DNA of 64,000 nt from Muribaculaceae bacterium (GTDB lineage Bacteria > Bacteroidota > Bacteroidia > Bacteroidales > Muribaculaceae): contig JAFRRT010000023.1 of the NCBI GenBank assembly GCA_017427945.1, forward strand, positions 27,498 to 91,497, written 5' to 3'. Positions 16,283 through 25,022 of this stretch are shown here, one piece after another. Below the pieces are notes generated by a model that did not search any database, was not told the DNA's origin, and worked only from the letters and a program-made list of their open reading frames with translations. The number at the start of each line of letters is the position of its first letter. The stretch's first letter is position 1. Both the position numbers and the translations under genes were made by a program.

Positions 16283-19168
16283 ATGAAAAAACATACTGAC
16301 TTTCTAAGAACTGTGTTTGTGCTGCTTACCTTGCTGTGCATGACCGCGACCGCAGCAGCACAAAATATCAACGCCCCCGCTACCGTCAACGAGAGCGAGG
16401 AGGGCGCAGTCCAAATGCTTAAAGCCGGTAACATACCGATGCAAAAGCGGCTGGGCGACGTGAACCTGGACGGTTCGGTCAGCATTGCTGATGTGACAGC
16501 GCTCATCGATATGCTGCTGACAGGCACACCCGGGTCTAATGCCGATGTGAATGCCGACGGCAATGCCTCCATCGCCGATGTGACGGCATTGATTGACATG
16601 TTGTTGACGGGAAGTGCACAATATGATTTGGTGCAGGCACAAAGCGCACTGGATGACATTTACTACTCGATGCGCATGGCAGGATGGACCACTCCCGGCA
16701 ACACCCACCAGACCTTTGGCATCAGTGCCTATAACCTGATGGCTGAGGTCATGGGCGATGACATGATCATGGGTGCTCAGGGTTCTGGCTGGTTCTGGTA
16801 TGATGCAGCCTACAATGTCAAGGAGCGCTACACCAGCACCTCGTGGCGCAGTGCTGACCTGTGGAACGCCTATTACACATGGATTGCCAATGCTAACTAC
16901 ATTCTGGCGGCCTGCCAGTCAATAACAAGTTCGGCTAATTATGTGAGAGGACAGGCCTATGCCATCCGCGCTTACAGCTACTTCATGTTGGCTCAGAGTT
17001 TTGCCCGCACCTACAAAGGCCATGAGAACGACCCGTGCGTTCCCATATTCGACGGCAAAACGTTTAACGGCTCAACAGGAAAGCTCCGTTCAACGGTGAC
17101 TCAGGTTTATGCCCAGATTGAATCTGACATAAACGAAGCTGTCAATTTGTTGAACGGCACCACCCAGCAGAATCCGTCACACATCGGCTACGCCGTTGCC
17201 TTGGGTCTGAGGTCACGCATCTACTTGGTTGAAGAGAAATGGTCCAGTGCTTATCTCGATGCCAAAAACGCCATCACAGAGCTTGAGGCCGCCGGCAAGG
17301 GCATCCTTGAGGTGGAAGATTTCAAAGGCCTGAATGATGTATCAAAGAGCAATGTGATGTGGGGATGCGACATCCCTGACGCTGAAGTGGGCATGTATGC
17401 CTCGCTCTGGGCTCACATGTGCACCAATATTGCCTATGGCCAGCGTGCTCCCAAGCAAATCAACAAATGGCTCTATAACAAGATGAGCTCGACCGATGCC
17501 CGCCGTGCCTGGTGGAAAACCAACGATACAGGGGTAGGCTCTGATGCCTTGGTTCAAGATAAGTTCAATACCATCGAAGGCAGTGACTGGGGGGGTGACT
17601 ACATCTGGATGCGCGTCGAGGAGATGTACCTCAATGCCGCTGAAGCGTTGGCTCACAGAGGTAATTTTGACTCCAATGCCAGAAACTATCTCAATCAGCT
17701 CATGGCTAAGCGTGACCCCAACTATTCCTGCAACAAGTCGGGTAACGATTTAGGTGCACTCACCAACGACGAGACAGGCTCCTTGCTGGAGGAAATCCTC
17801 ATCCAGCGCCGACTGGAACTTTGGGGCGAAGATGGCCGCATCTACACCATCCGCCGTCTGCGCCAGGGATTTGAGCGTAATACCGAAGACGGATGGCCTG
17901 CATCATTAACGCTTCCCAGCCGCTCATTGAGCGATCCTGAGAGCTATCCTTGGGTATTAACCATTCCCCTTGCCGAATACTACAATTATTACGCCAGGAT
18001 GATTTTAGACGTCGATCAGAATCCGATAGGTGACTATCCATCAAGTGAGACTCCTGAAATTGAGAGAACGCCGCAGCACCTGTCATTCTGGAACACAGAG
18101 CTAAATCTCGAGATCAGCGCTTCCACAAGCAGCGACCTCAACATCAACGTCTATCGCAAAGGCACGTGCGACAAGCGCTACTATGCACTGCTTTGTCTTA
18201 CCGATGAAGATAACGGCAGCAAGAGTTGGGATTACGTGATATTTGAACCTGGTCAGTCTTCAAGTGATGTGACACTTACTTTCAACGGAGAGGACATGGC
18301 CTTGGGCCGACACACCTATACACTCTCATTGACCGATTTGGAAGTGTCGGTAGCCAACTCCAGCCAGCTGACATCAATGAAAATCCTGGTTGATGTCATG
18401 AACTTTGAATCCGAGGGTCAGCATATCTCGTTCGAAACCGCCAATCAGGATGTGGTTCTATACACTCCGGGATACATTGAGGTTCCCGTAACCTTGACAC
18501 GCGCTGTCACCACTCATGACTACAGGGCTCATGTGACCATCAGCGATCAGACCAATCCTGATAATATCATTTTAAGCAGTGAAAATGTATTTTTCGCTGC
18601 CGGTGTGAGTACTGCAACCACGTCGATTAGGTTTTATGATATGGAAATAGGTAACACCTATTCCTGCGTATTGACGCTCTCGGACGAGGACATCGCCACA
18701 GCAGACCCGTCACTGGGTGAACAAATCACATCGACTACTGTTACGGTACAAGTCAAGACCGATGATGATATTTGGGAGCCGGCAGGCAGCTGCACTTTTA
18801 CCGACTATTTCTACATTAATGAAGGCAATACTGCCTATGAAGTACCTATTCAGAGGAATACCCAAACTGGCAAATATCGCATCGTCTCGCCCTTGTCTGC
18901 AGCATTTAGTGGTCTTGTGGACAACCCCTGCACCAACAATTGGTTTTTCACGCTGAACACTGACGGCAGCATATCGCCTGAAGAAGGGACTTGGGATCTT
19001 TTTTACACGTATCAAGATCAGAATTTAAATGGTTATTATGATACTACAAGATACCCGACGTATTGCTATGTGGAGCAGGACGGCAACACCTATGATGTAA
19101 ATTTCCTTCTCTCAACTTCTACGAGTTTGTATTCTGGCGGTAATTTCATATTCACTTGGGACAGGTGA
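16283..19168 (+). CDS. SusD-like protein with N-terminal dockerin-like repeats and beta-sandwich tail
   Basis: A 961-residue exported protein. Residues 1-27 are a signal peptide. The cysteine near its end is not in a good lipobox (TLLC), unlike usual SusD lipoproteins. Residues 58-110 are two dockerin-like calcium-binding repeats (GDVNLDGSVSIADVTALID and ADVNADGNASIADVTALID). About 112-575 is a RagB/SusD glycan-binding fold, with the helical TPR-type NAYYTWIANANYILAAC and AIRAYSYFMLAQSFARTYKG. Residues 585-961 are Calx-beta-like strands and a final domain of the kind normally encoded by a separate gene after susD. An upstream ATG at 16244 precedes the signal peptide and is rejected. No SusC/TonB receptor, glycosidase or sensor adjoins it. 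Confidence 0.85.
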   Translation: MKKHTDFLRTVFVLLTLLCMTATAAAQNINAPATVNESEEGAVQMLKAGNIPMQKRLGDVNLDGSVSIADVTALIDMLLTGTPGSNADVNADGNASIADVTALIDMLLTGSAQYDLVQAQSALDDIYYSMRMAGWTTPGNTHQTFGISAYNLMAEVMGDDMIMGAQGSGWFWYDAAYNVKERYTSTSWRSADLWNAYYTWIANANYILAACQSITSSANYVRGQAYAIRAYSYFMLAQSFARTYKGHENDPCVPIFDGKTFNGSTGKLRSTVTQVYAQIESDINEAVNLLNGTTQQNPSHIGYAVALGLRSRIYLVEEKWSSAYLDAKNAITELEAAGKGILEVEDFKGLNDVSKSNVMWGCDIPDAEVGMYASLWAHMCTNIAYGQRAPKQINKWLYNKMSSTDARRAWWKTNDTGVGSDALVQDKFNTIEGSDWGGDYIWMRVEEMYLNAAEALAHRGNFDSNARNYLNQLMAKRDPNYSCNKSGNDLGALTNDETGSLLEEILIQRRLELWGEDGRIYTIRRLRQGFERNTEDGWPASLTLPSRSLSDPESYPWVLTIPLAEYYNYYARMILDVDQNPIGDYPSSETPEIERTPQHLSFWNTELNLEISASTSSDLNINVYRKGTCDKRYYALLCLTDEDNGSKSWDYVIFEPGQSSSDVTLTFNGEDMALGRHTYTLSLTDLEVSVANSSQLTSMKILVDVMNFESEGQHISFETANQDVVLYTPGYIEVPVTLTRAVTTHDYRAHVTISDQTNPDNIILSSENVFFAAGVSTATTSIRFYDMEIGNTYSCVLTLSDEDIATADPSLGEQITSTTVTVQVKTDDDIWEPAGSCTFTDYFYINEGNTAYEVPIQRNTQTGKYRIVSPLSAAFSGLVDNPCTNNWFFTLNTDGSISPEEGTWDLFYTYQDQNLNGYYDTTRYPTYCYVEQDGNTYDVNFLLSTSTSLYSGGNFIFTWDR

Positions 19169-19214
19169 CCACCCATATCATTTGACATGAATTAACGTCA
19201 ACCGTTAATAAGAG

Positions 19215-19245
19215 CGAGTGGCTTGGAACAATTCCAAGCCACTCG
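19215..19245. terminator. Bidirectional terminator between the SusD-like and U32 genes
   Basis: A perfect 14-bp stem, CGAGTGGCTTGGAA at 19215-19228 with 19232-19245, has a 3-base loop and is followed by TCTGTTTCG. It lies between two convergent genes. Confidence 0.85.
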
Positions 19246-19266
19246 TCTGTTTCGTTCAGGGTGTGT

Positions 19267-20523
19267 TCAAATGCCGTCTCGCGCCGGGACGGGTTGCCAT
19301 AGGTAGAGCTTGTCGCTGGGGCGTATTTTCTCGGGCACAGCGATGGAGAAATGCTCGCCCTTGACGGTCTTTTCCACGGGTTTTAGGTCCACACGTATTT
19401 CCTCGATGGTCAAGGGGATGGCGCCCGTTGTGGGGCCGATAATCCATGCCTCGTCGCCCACATGCAGCTCGCCAGCCTCCATGAGGAACTCGGCGACTCC
19501 CAGTTTGCTGTAATAGCGGATGCCCTTGGCAACATATTTCTTGACACGGGTGGCACTGGAGCCATACTTCGCCGACCACTCGCCCAGGCGCTGACCCATG
19601 TAGTAGCCATCCCAGAAACCACGGTTGAAGACCTTTGCCAACCTCTCAGTCCACGCAGCTATGCGTTCCTCGTTATAGGTACCGTCGCAGATGGCCTTCA
19701 GCGCCTCGTCATAGCAACCTATAACGGTGCGCACATATTCCGGCCCGCGTGCCCTGCCCTCGACCTTGAAGACGGTCACGCCGGCATCCACCATCTTGTT
19801 GAGGAAATGGATGGTTTTCAGGTCTTTGGGCGACATGATATATTTGTTCTCGATAGCGAGTTCATCGCCGTTCTCACGGTCGGTTACGATGTAGCCGCGG
19901 CGGCAAATCTGCCGACAGGCGCCGCGGTTGGCGCTGGTATTCTCCTGGTGCAGACTCATATAGCACTTGCCGCTCACCGCCATGCACAACGCTCCATGGC
20001 AGAACATCTCCAGCCTGACGCGCTCGCCGTGTGGCCCCCGGATGTCGTTCTCCTCGATGAAAGCGCTGATTTTCTTCACCTGCTCCAGGTTCAGCTCACG
20101 GGCTAGCACCATGACATCGGCCCACTGGCTGTAGTAGCGCACCGCCTCGCTGTTGCTCACGTTAACCTGGGTGGAGATGTGCACCTCCACACCGATGCTG
20201 CGGGCAAACAGGATGGTCGCCATGTCGCTGGCGATGATAGCGCTCACGCGGGCATCGCGGGCGGCAGTGACAATCTGCCGCATATAGTCCATGTCCTCGT
20301 CATAGACGATGGTATTTACCGTCAGGTAGCTTTTCATGCCGTGTTCATGGCACCACTCGGCAATGGTGCGCAGGTCTTCGAGCGTGAAGTTGACGCTCGA
20401 GCGCGAACGCATGTTCAGGCCCTCGATACCAAAGTAGATGGCATCGGCCCCACCCTGCTGGGCTGCATAGAGCGATTCCCAAGAGCCCACAGGCGCCATG
20501 ATTTCAAAATCCGACCGCTTCAT
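19267..20523 (-). CDS. U32 family peptidase (TrhP/RlhA-type RNA hydroxylation protein)
   Basis: A 418-residue U32 family protein. The N-terminal TIM-like half opens with EIMAPVGSWESLYAAQQGGA and FGIEGLNMR. The family signature EMFCHGALCMAVSGKCYMS is near residue 174, followed by CRQICRR, giving the four cysteines that hold an iron-sulphur cluster in TrhP/RlhA. E. coli relatives hydroxylate tRNA U34 (TrhP/YegQ) or 23S rRNA C2501 (RlhA/YdcP), and U32 proteases degrade collagen. A tRNA or rRNA role is more likely here, but the target is not certain. The C-terminal 90 residues are the small beta domain. It has no obvious -7 element, because AT-rich repeats lie directly upstream. Confidence 0.9.
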   Translation of the reverse strand: MKRSDFEIMAPVGSWESLYAAQQGGADAIYFGIEGLNMRSRSSVNFTLEDLRTIAEWCHEHGMKSYLTVNTIVYDEDMDYMRQIVTAARDARVSAIIASDMATILFARSIGVEVHISTQVNVSNSEAVRYYSQWADVMVLARELNLEQVKKISAFIEENDIRGPHGERVRLEMFCHGALCMAVSGKCYMSLHQENTSANRGACRQICRRGYIVTDRENGDELAIENKYIMSPKDLKTIHFLNKMVDAGVTVFKVEGRARGPEYVRTVIGCYDEALKAICDGTYNEERIAAWTERLAKVFNRGFWDGYYMGQRLGEWSAKYGSSATRVKKYVAKGIRYYSKLGVAEFLMEAGELHVGDEAWIIGPTTGAIPLTIEEIRVDLKPVEKTVKGEHFSIAVPEKIRPSDKLYLWQPVPARDGI

Positions 20524-20538
20524 ATTTCTTTACATTTT

Positions 20539-20648
20539 AAACTACGAATTAAGCTAATTAAACTAATTCTTGGCATACGATTTGTTCAAATTTCACGAAT
20601 TCGCATTTTGTTAGCTATTAGATAGTTTCGCGTAATTCATAGTTCCTA
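20539..20648. repeat. AT-rich repeat, left flank of the GxxExxY gene
   Basis: A forward copy at 20539-20580 starts AAACTACGAATTA and ends with GGCAT. A partial inverse copy (GCGTAATTCATAGTT) lies at 20630-20645. The same sequence recurs inverted at 21072-21112 and in both orientations at 43095-43298. Confidence 0.65.
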
Positions 20649-20649
20649 A

Positions 20650-21042
20650 TCATTCGTTGTTGAGTTGTTTCTTGATGTTGCAAAAACGCTCTGTTTTCAA
20701 ACTAGTTTCGCCAAAATTTGCGAGGATTCCCAATTCATATCCAGTAGCTTTCAGGTAATTGATAACCTGGGCTTTTTCATTGTCTGACAACTTGCTGATG
20801 GCTTTCAATTCCACAATAATTTTGCCATAGCATACAAAATCAGCAATATATTCTTGCTGTAAAGGAACACCTCTATAGTATATCTTTAAATTGACTTCTC
20901 TTTGGAATGGAATTCCCTCTGCAATGAATTCGCGTTCTAACGCTTCCTGGTAAACTTTCTCCAAAAAACCGCACCCTAACTCACGATGAACCTTCATCAT
21001 GCATCCGATAATTTTATATGATTCGCTCGGATAGATAATCAT
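20650..21042 (-). CDS. GxxExxY family protein (PD-(D/E)XK nuclease-like)
   Basis: A 130-residue protein of the GxxExxY family, named for the motif seen here as GFLEKVY near residue 25. Downstream YIADFVCYGKIIVELKAIS has the D-x(n)-E-x-K arrangement of PD-(D/E)XK nucleases, with the terminal blocks QVINYLKATGYELGILANFG and the family's C-terminal K-x-x-R-F. Function is unproven. These genes are scattered and variably present in Bacteroidota and often adjoin repeats. Here the gene is AT-richer than its neighbours and is flanked within 75-110 bp on both sides by inverted AT-rich repeats, which suggests a mobile unit. Confidence 0.9.
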   Translation of the reverse strand: MIIYPSESYKIIGCMMKVHRELGCGFLEKVYQEALEREFIAEGIPFQREVNLKIYYRGVPLQQEYIADFVCYGKIIVELKAISKLSDNEKAQVINYLKATGYELGILANFGETSLKTERFCNIKKQLNNE

Positions 21043-21071
21043 GCGTGTTATAGAAATTCGTTATAATTAAA

Positions 21072-21112
21072 TGCGGATGCCAATTAGATAAATTTGCGAA
21101 ATTCGTAGTTCG
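21072..21112. repeat. AT-rich repeat, right flank of the GxxExxY gene (inverted)
   Basis: The reverse strand reads ACTACGAATTTCGCAAATTT, then CTAATTGGCATCCGCA, matching the copy at 43095-43138 and, in opposite orientation, the left flank at 20539-20580. It ends 5 bp before the mutS stop codon. Confidence 0.65.
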
Positions 21113-21117
21113 AGAAA

Positions 21118-23739
21118 TTATCTCTCTTTCTTGCCGGTGAGGATGCCCTTGATGTCGTAGAGCTTGTTCAGGGCCTCCATGGGCGTGAGGTTGTTGATGT
21201 CAATTGTGAGTATCTCGTCGCGAATCTGGCTCAGCACAGGGTCGTCAAGCTGGAAGATCGACAACTGGTAACCCGAGCGGTTGCTGGCAACGTCGGCAAG
21301 GTCCTTGCTCAAAGCGCTGTCGTTGCGGTTGTTCGTCTCGAGCTGCTTGAGCACTTCGTTGGCGCGGGCGACAATCGAGGGCGGCATACCCGCCAATTTG
21401 GCAACGTGAATACCAAAGCTGTGCTCGCTGCCTCCCTTGACCAGCTGCCTCACAAACACCACCTTGCCGTTGATTTCCTTCACACTCACGTTATAGTTCA
21501 CGATGCGCTTGAAGGATTTCTCCATCTCGTTCAACTCGTGGTAGTGGGTGGCAAACAGCGTCTTGGGCCTTGTGGCATGCTCGTGGATATGTTCGACGAT
21601 ACTCCAGGCAATGGAGATGCCGTCATAGGTGCTCGTGCCACGGCCCAACTCGTCGAACAGGATGAGGCTCCTCTGGCTCATGTTGTTGAGAATCGAGGCT
21701 GCCTCGGTCATCTCGACCATAAAGGTGGACTCGCCCAGCGAGATGTTATCGCTGGCGCCCACACGTGTAAAGATTTTGTCCACCACGCCAATGCGCGCCT
21801 GCTCGGCAGGGACAAAGCTGCCCATCTGCGCCATCAGGGTGATGAGCGCCGTCTGTCGCAGCAAGGCTGATTTACCGGCCATGTTAGGTCCGGTGATAAT
21901 CATGATTTGCTGGTCGTCGTTGCTCAGGCGGATGCTGTTGGGCACATAGGTCTCGCCTGGGGGCAGCTGACTCTCGATAACGGGATGGCGGCCCATGGCG
22001 ATGTCGATGTCAAGGCTGTCGTCAAGCACAGGACGGTTGTAGCGGTTTTCCATCGCCACACGCGTCAGGGCGTTCAGGCAATCGAGCTGGGCGATGATGG
22101 CGCTGTCGTTCTGGATGGCAGGAATATACTCGGTCACGGCGGTCACCAGCTCGTTGAACAGGCGGCCCTCGATAATCAGAATCTTCTCCTCGGCCCCCAG
22201 GATTTTCTCTTCATATTCCTTGAGCTCCTGCGTCACATAACGCTCGGCATTGACCAGCGTCTGCTTGCGAATCCACTCCTCGGGCACCTTGTCCTTATGG
22301 GTGTTGCGCACCTCGATATAATAGCCGAATACGTTGTTGTAGGCAATCTTCAGGCTCGGGATGCCCGTCTGGTCGCTCAACGTGCGTTGCATCGCCACCA
22401 GATAGTCCTTGCCGCTGCTGGATATGTCGCGCAGCTCGTCGAGTTGCGGGTCTACACCACGGCAGATGATGTTGCCACGGTTGGCCTGGTTGGGCGCGTC
22501 AGGATTGATTTCACGCTCGATGCGGTCGCGTATCAGGGCACAGGGGTTCAACTGTTCGCCCAGGTTGTTCAGCACGTCGCAGCTGGACTGCTGGCAATAC
22601 TGCTTGATAGGCTCGATGGCCTGCAGGGCACACTTGAGCTGGACCAGTTCGCGCGGGGTGATACGTCCCACGGCGGCCTTGCTGGTAAGGCGTTCCAGGT
22701 CTCCGATAAGCTCCAGCCGCTCCTTAACGAGGTCACGCCCCTCGGGGTCGCGCATGAAATGCTCCACCACGTCAAGGCGGCGGTTGATGGCCTTGGTGTC
22801 CAGCAAGGGGAAGAGTACCCAGCGTCGCATCATGCGGGCTCCCATCGGCGAGATGGTGCGGTCGATAATGTCGAGCAGCGAGGTGCCGTCCTCGTTCATC
22901 GGGGCTACCAGCTCCAGGTTGCGGATGGTGAACTTGTCAAGGCGGACATAGCGCTCGGCCTCGATGCGGGCCAGCGTTGTGATATGCCCTATTTGGGTGT
23001 GCTGGGTGATGTCAAGATAGTGCAGGATGGCACCGCTGGCAATGATGGCGTTATCCATGCTCGAGATGCCGAAGCCCTTGAGGCTGCGCGTCTCAAAATG
23101 TTTCAACAGGCGGTCGTTGGCCGACTCGATAGTGAAAACCCAGTCCTCGAGTTCAAACGTCAAGTAGCGCGACGAGAAATTCTCGACAAAGCGCTGGCGG
23201 TTGCTGCGCTCGATGAGCACCTCCTTGGGCGAGAAGTTGACAAGCAGCTTATCGACATACTCTACATTGCCCTCGGCGGTGAGGAACTCACCCGTGCTGA
23301 TGTCGAGGAACGACACGCCCAGCATCTTCTTGCCGAAGTGTACGGCTGCCAGGAAGTTGTTCTCCTTGCGGTCGAGCATCGTTCCGCCCACGACAACGCC
23401 GGGCGTCACCAGCTCGGTGATGCCTCGCTTCACGAGTTTTTTGGTCAACTTGGGGTCTTCCAGCTGGTCGCAGATGGCGACGCGCTTGCCGGCACGCACT
23501 AGTTTGGGCAGATAGGTGTCGAGCGCATGGTGGGGAAAGCCCGCCATCTCGGTGGCCGCGGCGGCGCCGTTGCTGCGGCGCGTCAGGGTGATACCCAGGA
23601 TTTCGCTGGCTGTGATGGCGTCCTGCAGGTAGGTCTCATAGAAGTCGCCTACACGGAACAGCAGTATCGCGTCGGGATGCTTGGCTTTCATCGCGACAAA
23701 CTGCTTCATCATCGGTGTATTCAACGGGTCCTTTCCCAT
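21118..23739 (-). CDS. mutS: DNA mismatch repair protein MutS
   Basis: Mismatch-recognising ATPase of methyl-independent mismatch repair, 873 residues and full length. The mismatch-binding loop has FYE at residues 33-35 (GDFYETY). The connector, lever and clamp domains fill the middle. The ATPase has Walker A GPNMAGKS near 617, an ATP-binding Q/D-loop region with [18 protein letters not shown], and Walker [16 protein letters not shown]. The C-terminal helix-turn-helix region is followed by a short tail ending TGKKER. It has its own promoter at 23769-23776. The stop is immediately beside an inverted repeat rather than a normal terminator. Confidence 0.98.
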   Translation of the reverse strand: MGKDPLNTPMMKQFVAMKAKHPDAILLFRVGDFYETYLQDAITASEILGITLTRRSNGAAAATEMAGFPHHALDTYLPKLVRAGKRVAICDQLEDPKLTKKLVKRGITELVTPGVVVGGTMLDRKENNFLAAVHFGKKMLGVSFLDISTGEFLTAEGNVEYVDKLLVNFSPKEVLIERSNRQRFVENFSSRYLTFELEDWVFTIESANDRLLKHFETRSLKGFGISSMDNAIIASGAILHYLDITQHTQIGHITTLARIEAERYVRLDKFTIRNLELVAPMNEDGTSLLDIIDRTISPMGARMMRRWVLFPLLDTKAINRRLDVVEHFMRDPEGRDLVKERLELIGDLERLTSKAAVGRITPRELVQLKCALQAIEPIKQYCQQSSCDVLNNLGEQLNPCALIRDRIEREINPDAPNQANRGNIICRGVDPQLDELRDISSSGKDYLVAMQRTLSDQTGIPSLKIAYNNVFGYYIEVRNTHKDKVPEEWIRKQTLVNAERYVTQELKEYEEKILGAEEKILIIEGRLFNELVTAVTEYIPAIQNDSAIIAQLDCLNALTRVAMENRYNRPVLDDSLDIDIAMGRHPVIESQLPPGETYVPNSIRLSNDDQQIMIITGPNMAGKSALLRQTALITLMAQMGSFVPAEQARIGVVDKIFTRVGASDNISLGESTFMVEMTEAASILNNMSQRSLILFDELGRGTSTYDGISIAWSIVEHIHEHATRPKTLFATHYHELNEMEKSFKRIVNYNVSVKEINGKVVFVRQLVKGGSEHSFGIHVAKLAGMPPSIVARANEVLKQLETNNRNDSALSKDLADVASNRSGYQLSIFQLDDPVLSQIRDEILTIDINNLTPMEALNKLYDIKGILTGKKER

Positions 23740-23768
23740 CTCTCGGCGGCTTGAATTGTTTTAACCTA

Positions 23769-23800
23769 CAAAATTAGCATTTTTGTCGCACATGGCGACA
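23769..23800 (-). promoter_or_regulatory. mutS promoter with adjoining palindrome
   Basis: The reverse strand reads TAATTTTG at 23769-23776, 30 bp before the mutS ATG. Just upstream, 23784-23800 is TGTCGC-N5-GCGACA, a perfect inverted repeat between the expected -7 and -33 positions, where a regulator could bind. Confidence 0.55.
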
Positions 23801-23847
23801 ACCCAATGCCGATTATTTTGCTCGGGAAAGGATAACAGAGCGGTAAC

Positions 23848-23864
23848 GGTGCCCTCACGGCACC
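23848..23864 (-). terminator. Small hairpin after the zinc-ribbon gene
   Basis: GGTGCC at 23848-23853 pairs with GGCACC at 23859-23864 around a 5-base loop, 5 bp after the stop codon. It lacks a T-run, so it is a weak terminator at best. Confidence 0.35.
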
Positions 23865-23869
23865 CTGCC

Positions 23870-24529
23870 CTATGCGCCGCAAGCCTTCATCAGGAACATG
23901 ATGAACAGCATCACCAGCAGCCAGGTAAAACAGCCCGGGCCTCGTCGCGGGCGGCCCTGATTACGGCCCTTGCCGGTGTCTTGTGGCGGGAGCTGAGGCT
24001 GCTCATAAAGCCTGGTGTGGGGAATGAGGATTTGTCGGGGACCGCCGTTATTGTAGGGTCCTATGGCGCCACCTGCCTCCAACTGACGAATCAGCTCGGC
24101 GGCACGCTCATCGCTGATGCGGAAGTGGTCGCGCAGCATCATCGGCGTGATGGCGTGACAATGGGCCAGGAACTGCAGGGCGTCCTGGTAGAGCGGGTCC
24201 TGATCTGGCAAGGGCGGCGGCAGCACGGTCACATCCTCGGGCGCGATGTCAACCGCGGTGGTCGATGACGGGCTGTCGAAGCTCGAGCCGCAATTGGGGC
24301 AAAAGTGCGCCCCGGTGCTCGCCTCGTGTCCGCACTTCGGGCAATTGATGGTGCGCGACGGCTCGATGGTGGTATCCAGCTCCAGCTCATCGTGGGGGAT
24401 ATAGGCATAGTCGCCCACGATGTGCAGCTGGCACAGGCACTGCGGGCAGATGACCTTGTAGTCGCTGCCGATGAGCACCTCAAGGCTCAGGTCCATCTTC
24501 TTGCCGCATTTGGGACAGGTATATATCAT
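23870..24529 (-). CDS. Zinc-ribbon protein with FtsK-gamma-like winged helix and C-terminal membrane helix
   Basis: A 219-residue protein of unknown role. A first zinc knuckle uses Cys5/Cys8 and Cys28/Cys31. A second, more classical zinc ribbon uses Cys63/Cys66 and Cys77/Cys80. After a Pro-rich linker, residues 111-167 (DPLYQDALQFLAHCHAITPM, then FRISDERAAELIRQLEAGG and GPYNNGGPRQIL) closely follow the winged-helix gamma domain of FtsK, which reads KOPS sites on DNA. Residues 201-215 form one hydrophobic helix at the very C-terminus, so the protein may be tail-anchored in the inner membrane. It has its own -7 element (24555-24562). DNA binding at the membrane is inference; the gamma-like domain may have another partner. 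Confidence 0.7.
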   Translation of the reverse strand: MIYTCPKCGKKMDLSLEVLIGSDYKVICPQCLCQLHIVGDYAYIPHDELELDTTIEPSRTINCPKCGHEASTGAHFCPNCGSSFDSPSSTTAVDIAPEDVTVLPPPLPDQDPLYQDALQFLAHCHAITPMMLRDHFRISDERAAELIRQLEAGGAIGPYNNGGPRQILIPHTRLYEQPQLPPQDTGKGRNQGRPRRGPGCFTWLLVMLFIMFLMKACGA

Positions 24530-24554
24530 AACGTAGTCTCTTGATTTAGGTGTG

Positions 24555-24562
24555 CAAAGTTA
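24555..24562 (-). promoter_or_regulatory. -7 promoter element for the zinc-ribbon gene
   Basis: The reverse strand reads TAACTTTG, 26 bp before the start codon. Confidence 0.6.
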
Positions 24563-24617
24563 TTGAAAATCGCTCTACTGTGCAACACCTGCAAAAACCG
24601 TGCCGCCACCGGGACAT

Positions 24618-24651
24618 AAAAAACGACAGCCCCGAGCTTGTCTCAAGGCTG
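24618..24651 (-). terminator. Terminator of the DUF2795 gene
   Basis: CAGCC at 24627-24631 pairs with GGCTG at 24647-24651, with an inner GAG/CTC pairing. On the reverse strand the stem is followed by GTCG and a six-base T-run. Confidence 0.7.
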
Positions 24652-24685
24652 CCTATCAAATTCTTTTTTTTATTTTCTCAAAATG

Positions 24686-24910
24686 TCAGTATTCCTCAGG
24701 ATCGAAGAAGAAGTCGTCATCGTTGGTCGGATAGTCGGGCCAGATGTCCTCGATGGACTCGTAGGTGTCACCCTCGTCCTCGATTTCCTGCAGATTCTCT
24801 ATCACTTCGAGAGGTGCGCCACTGCGCACGGCATAGTCGATGAGCTCGGCCTTGGTAGCGGGCCAGGGAGCGTCCTCGAGTTTTGTTGCCAATTCAAGTG
24901 TCCAATACAT
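24686..24910 (-). CDS. DUF2795 domain protein
   Basis: A 74-residue acidic cytosolic protein. The block WTLELATKLEDAPWPATKAE, then LIDYAVRSGAPLEVIENLQE matches DUF2795, a small helical family frequent in Bacteroidota and of unknown biochemical role. The C-terminal third is highly acidic (Asp/Glu/Tyr-rich) and ends FFFDPEEY. It stands alone with a terminator 35 bp after the stop. A near-match to the -7 element (TACTTTCG on the reverse strand at 24966-24973) could be its promoter. Confidence 0.85.
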   Translation of the reverse strand: MYWTLELATKLEDAPWPATKAELIDYAVRSGAPLEVIENLQEIEDEGDTYESIEDIWPDYPTNDDDFFFDPEEY

Positions 24911-25022
24911 AGTCGTGTCTTGTTGTATTAACTTTATATGAAATGCCGTTTTTCTAAAAATTGCGCGAAAGTAATACTATTTTTTCAGATACAATCAATA
25001 ATTCGAGAATATTTTTCCCTCA

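Noticed and set aside
16434-16620. Evidence for a true cellulosome (dockerins)
   Set aside because: The repeats match dockerin-type calcium loops, but no cohesin or scaffoldin is in the window and such repeats are widespread in Bacteroidales. I call them dockerin-like only.
21907-23502. A 531-codon frame opposite mutS
   Set aside because: mutS is complete on the other strand. This frame has no signal, motif or promoter.
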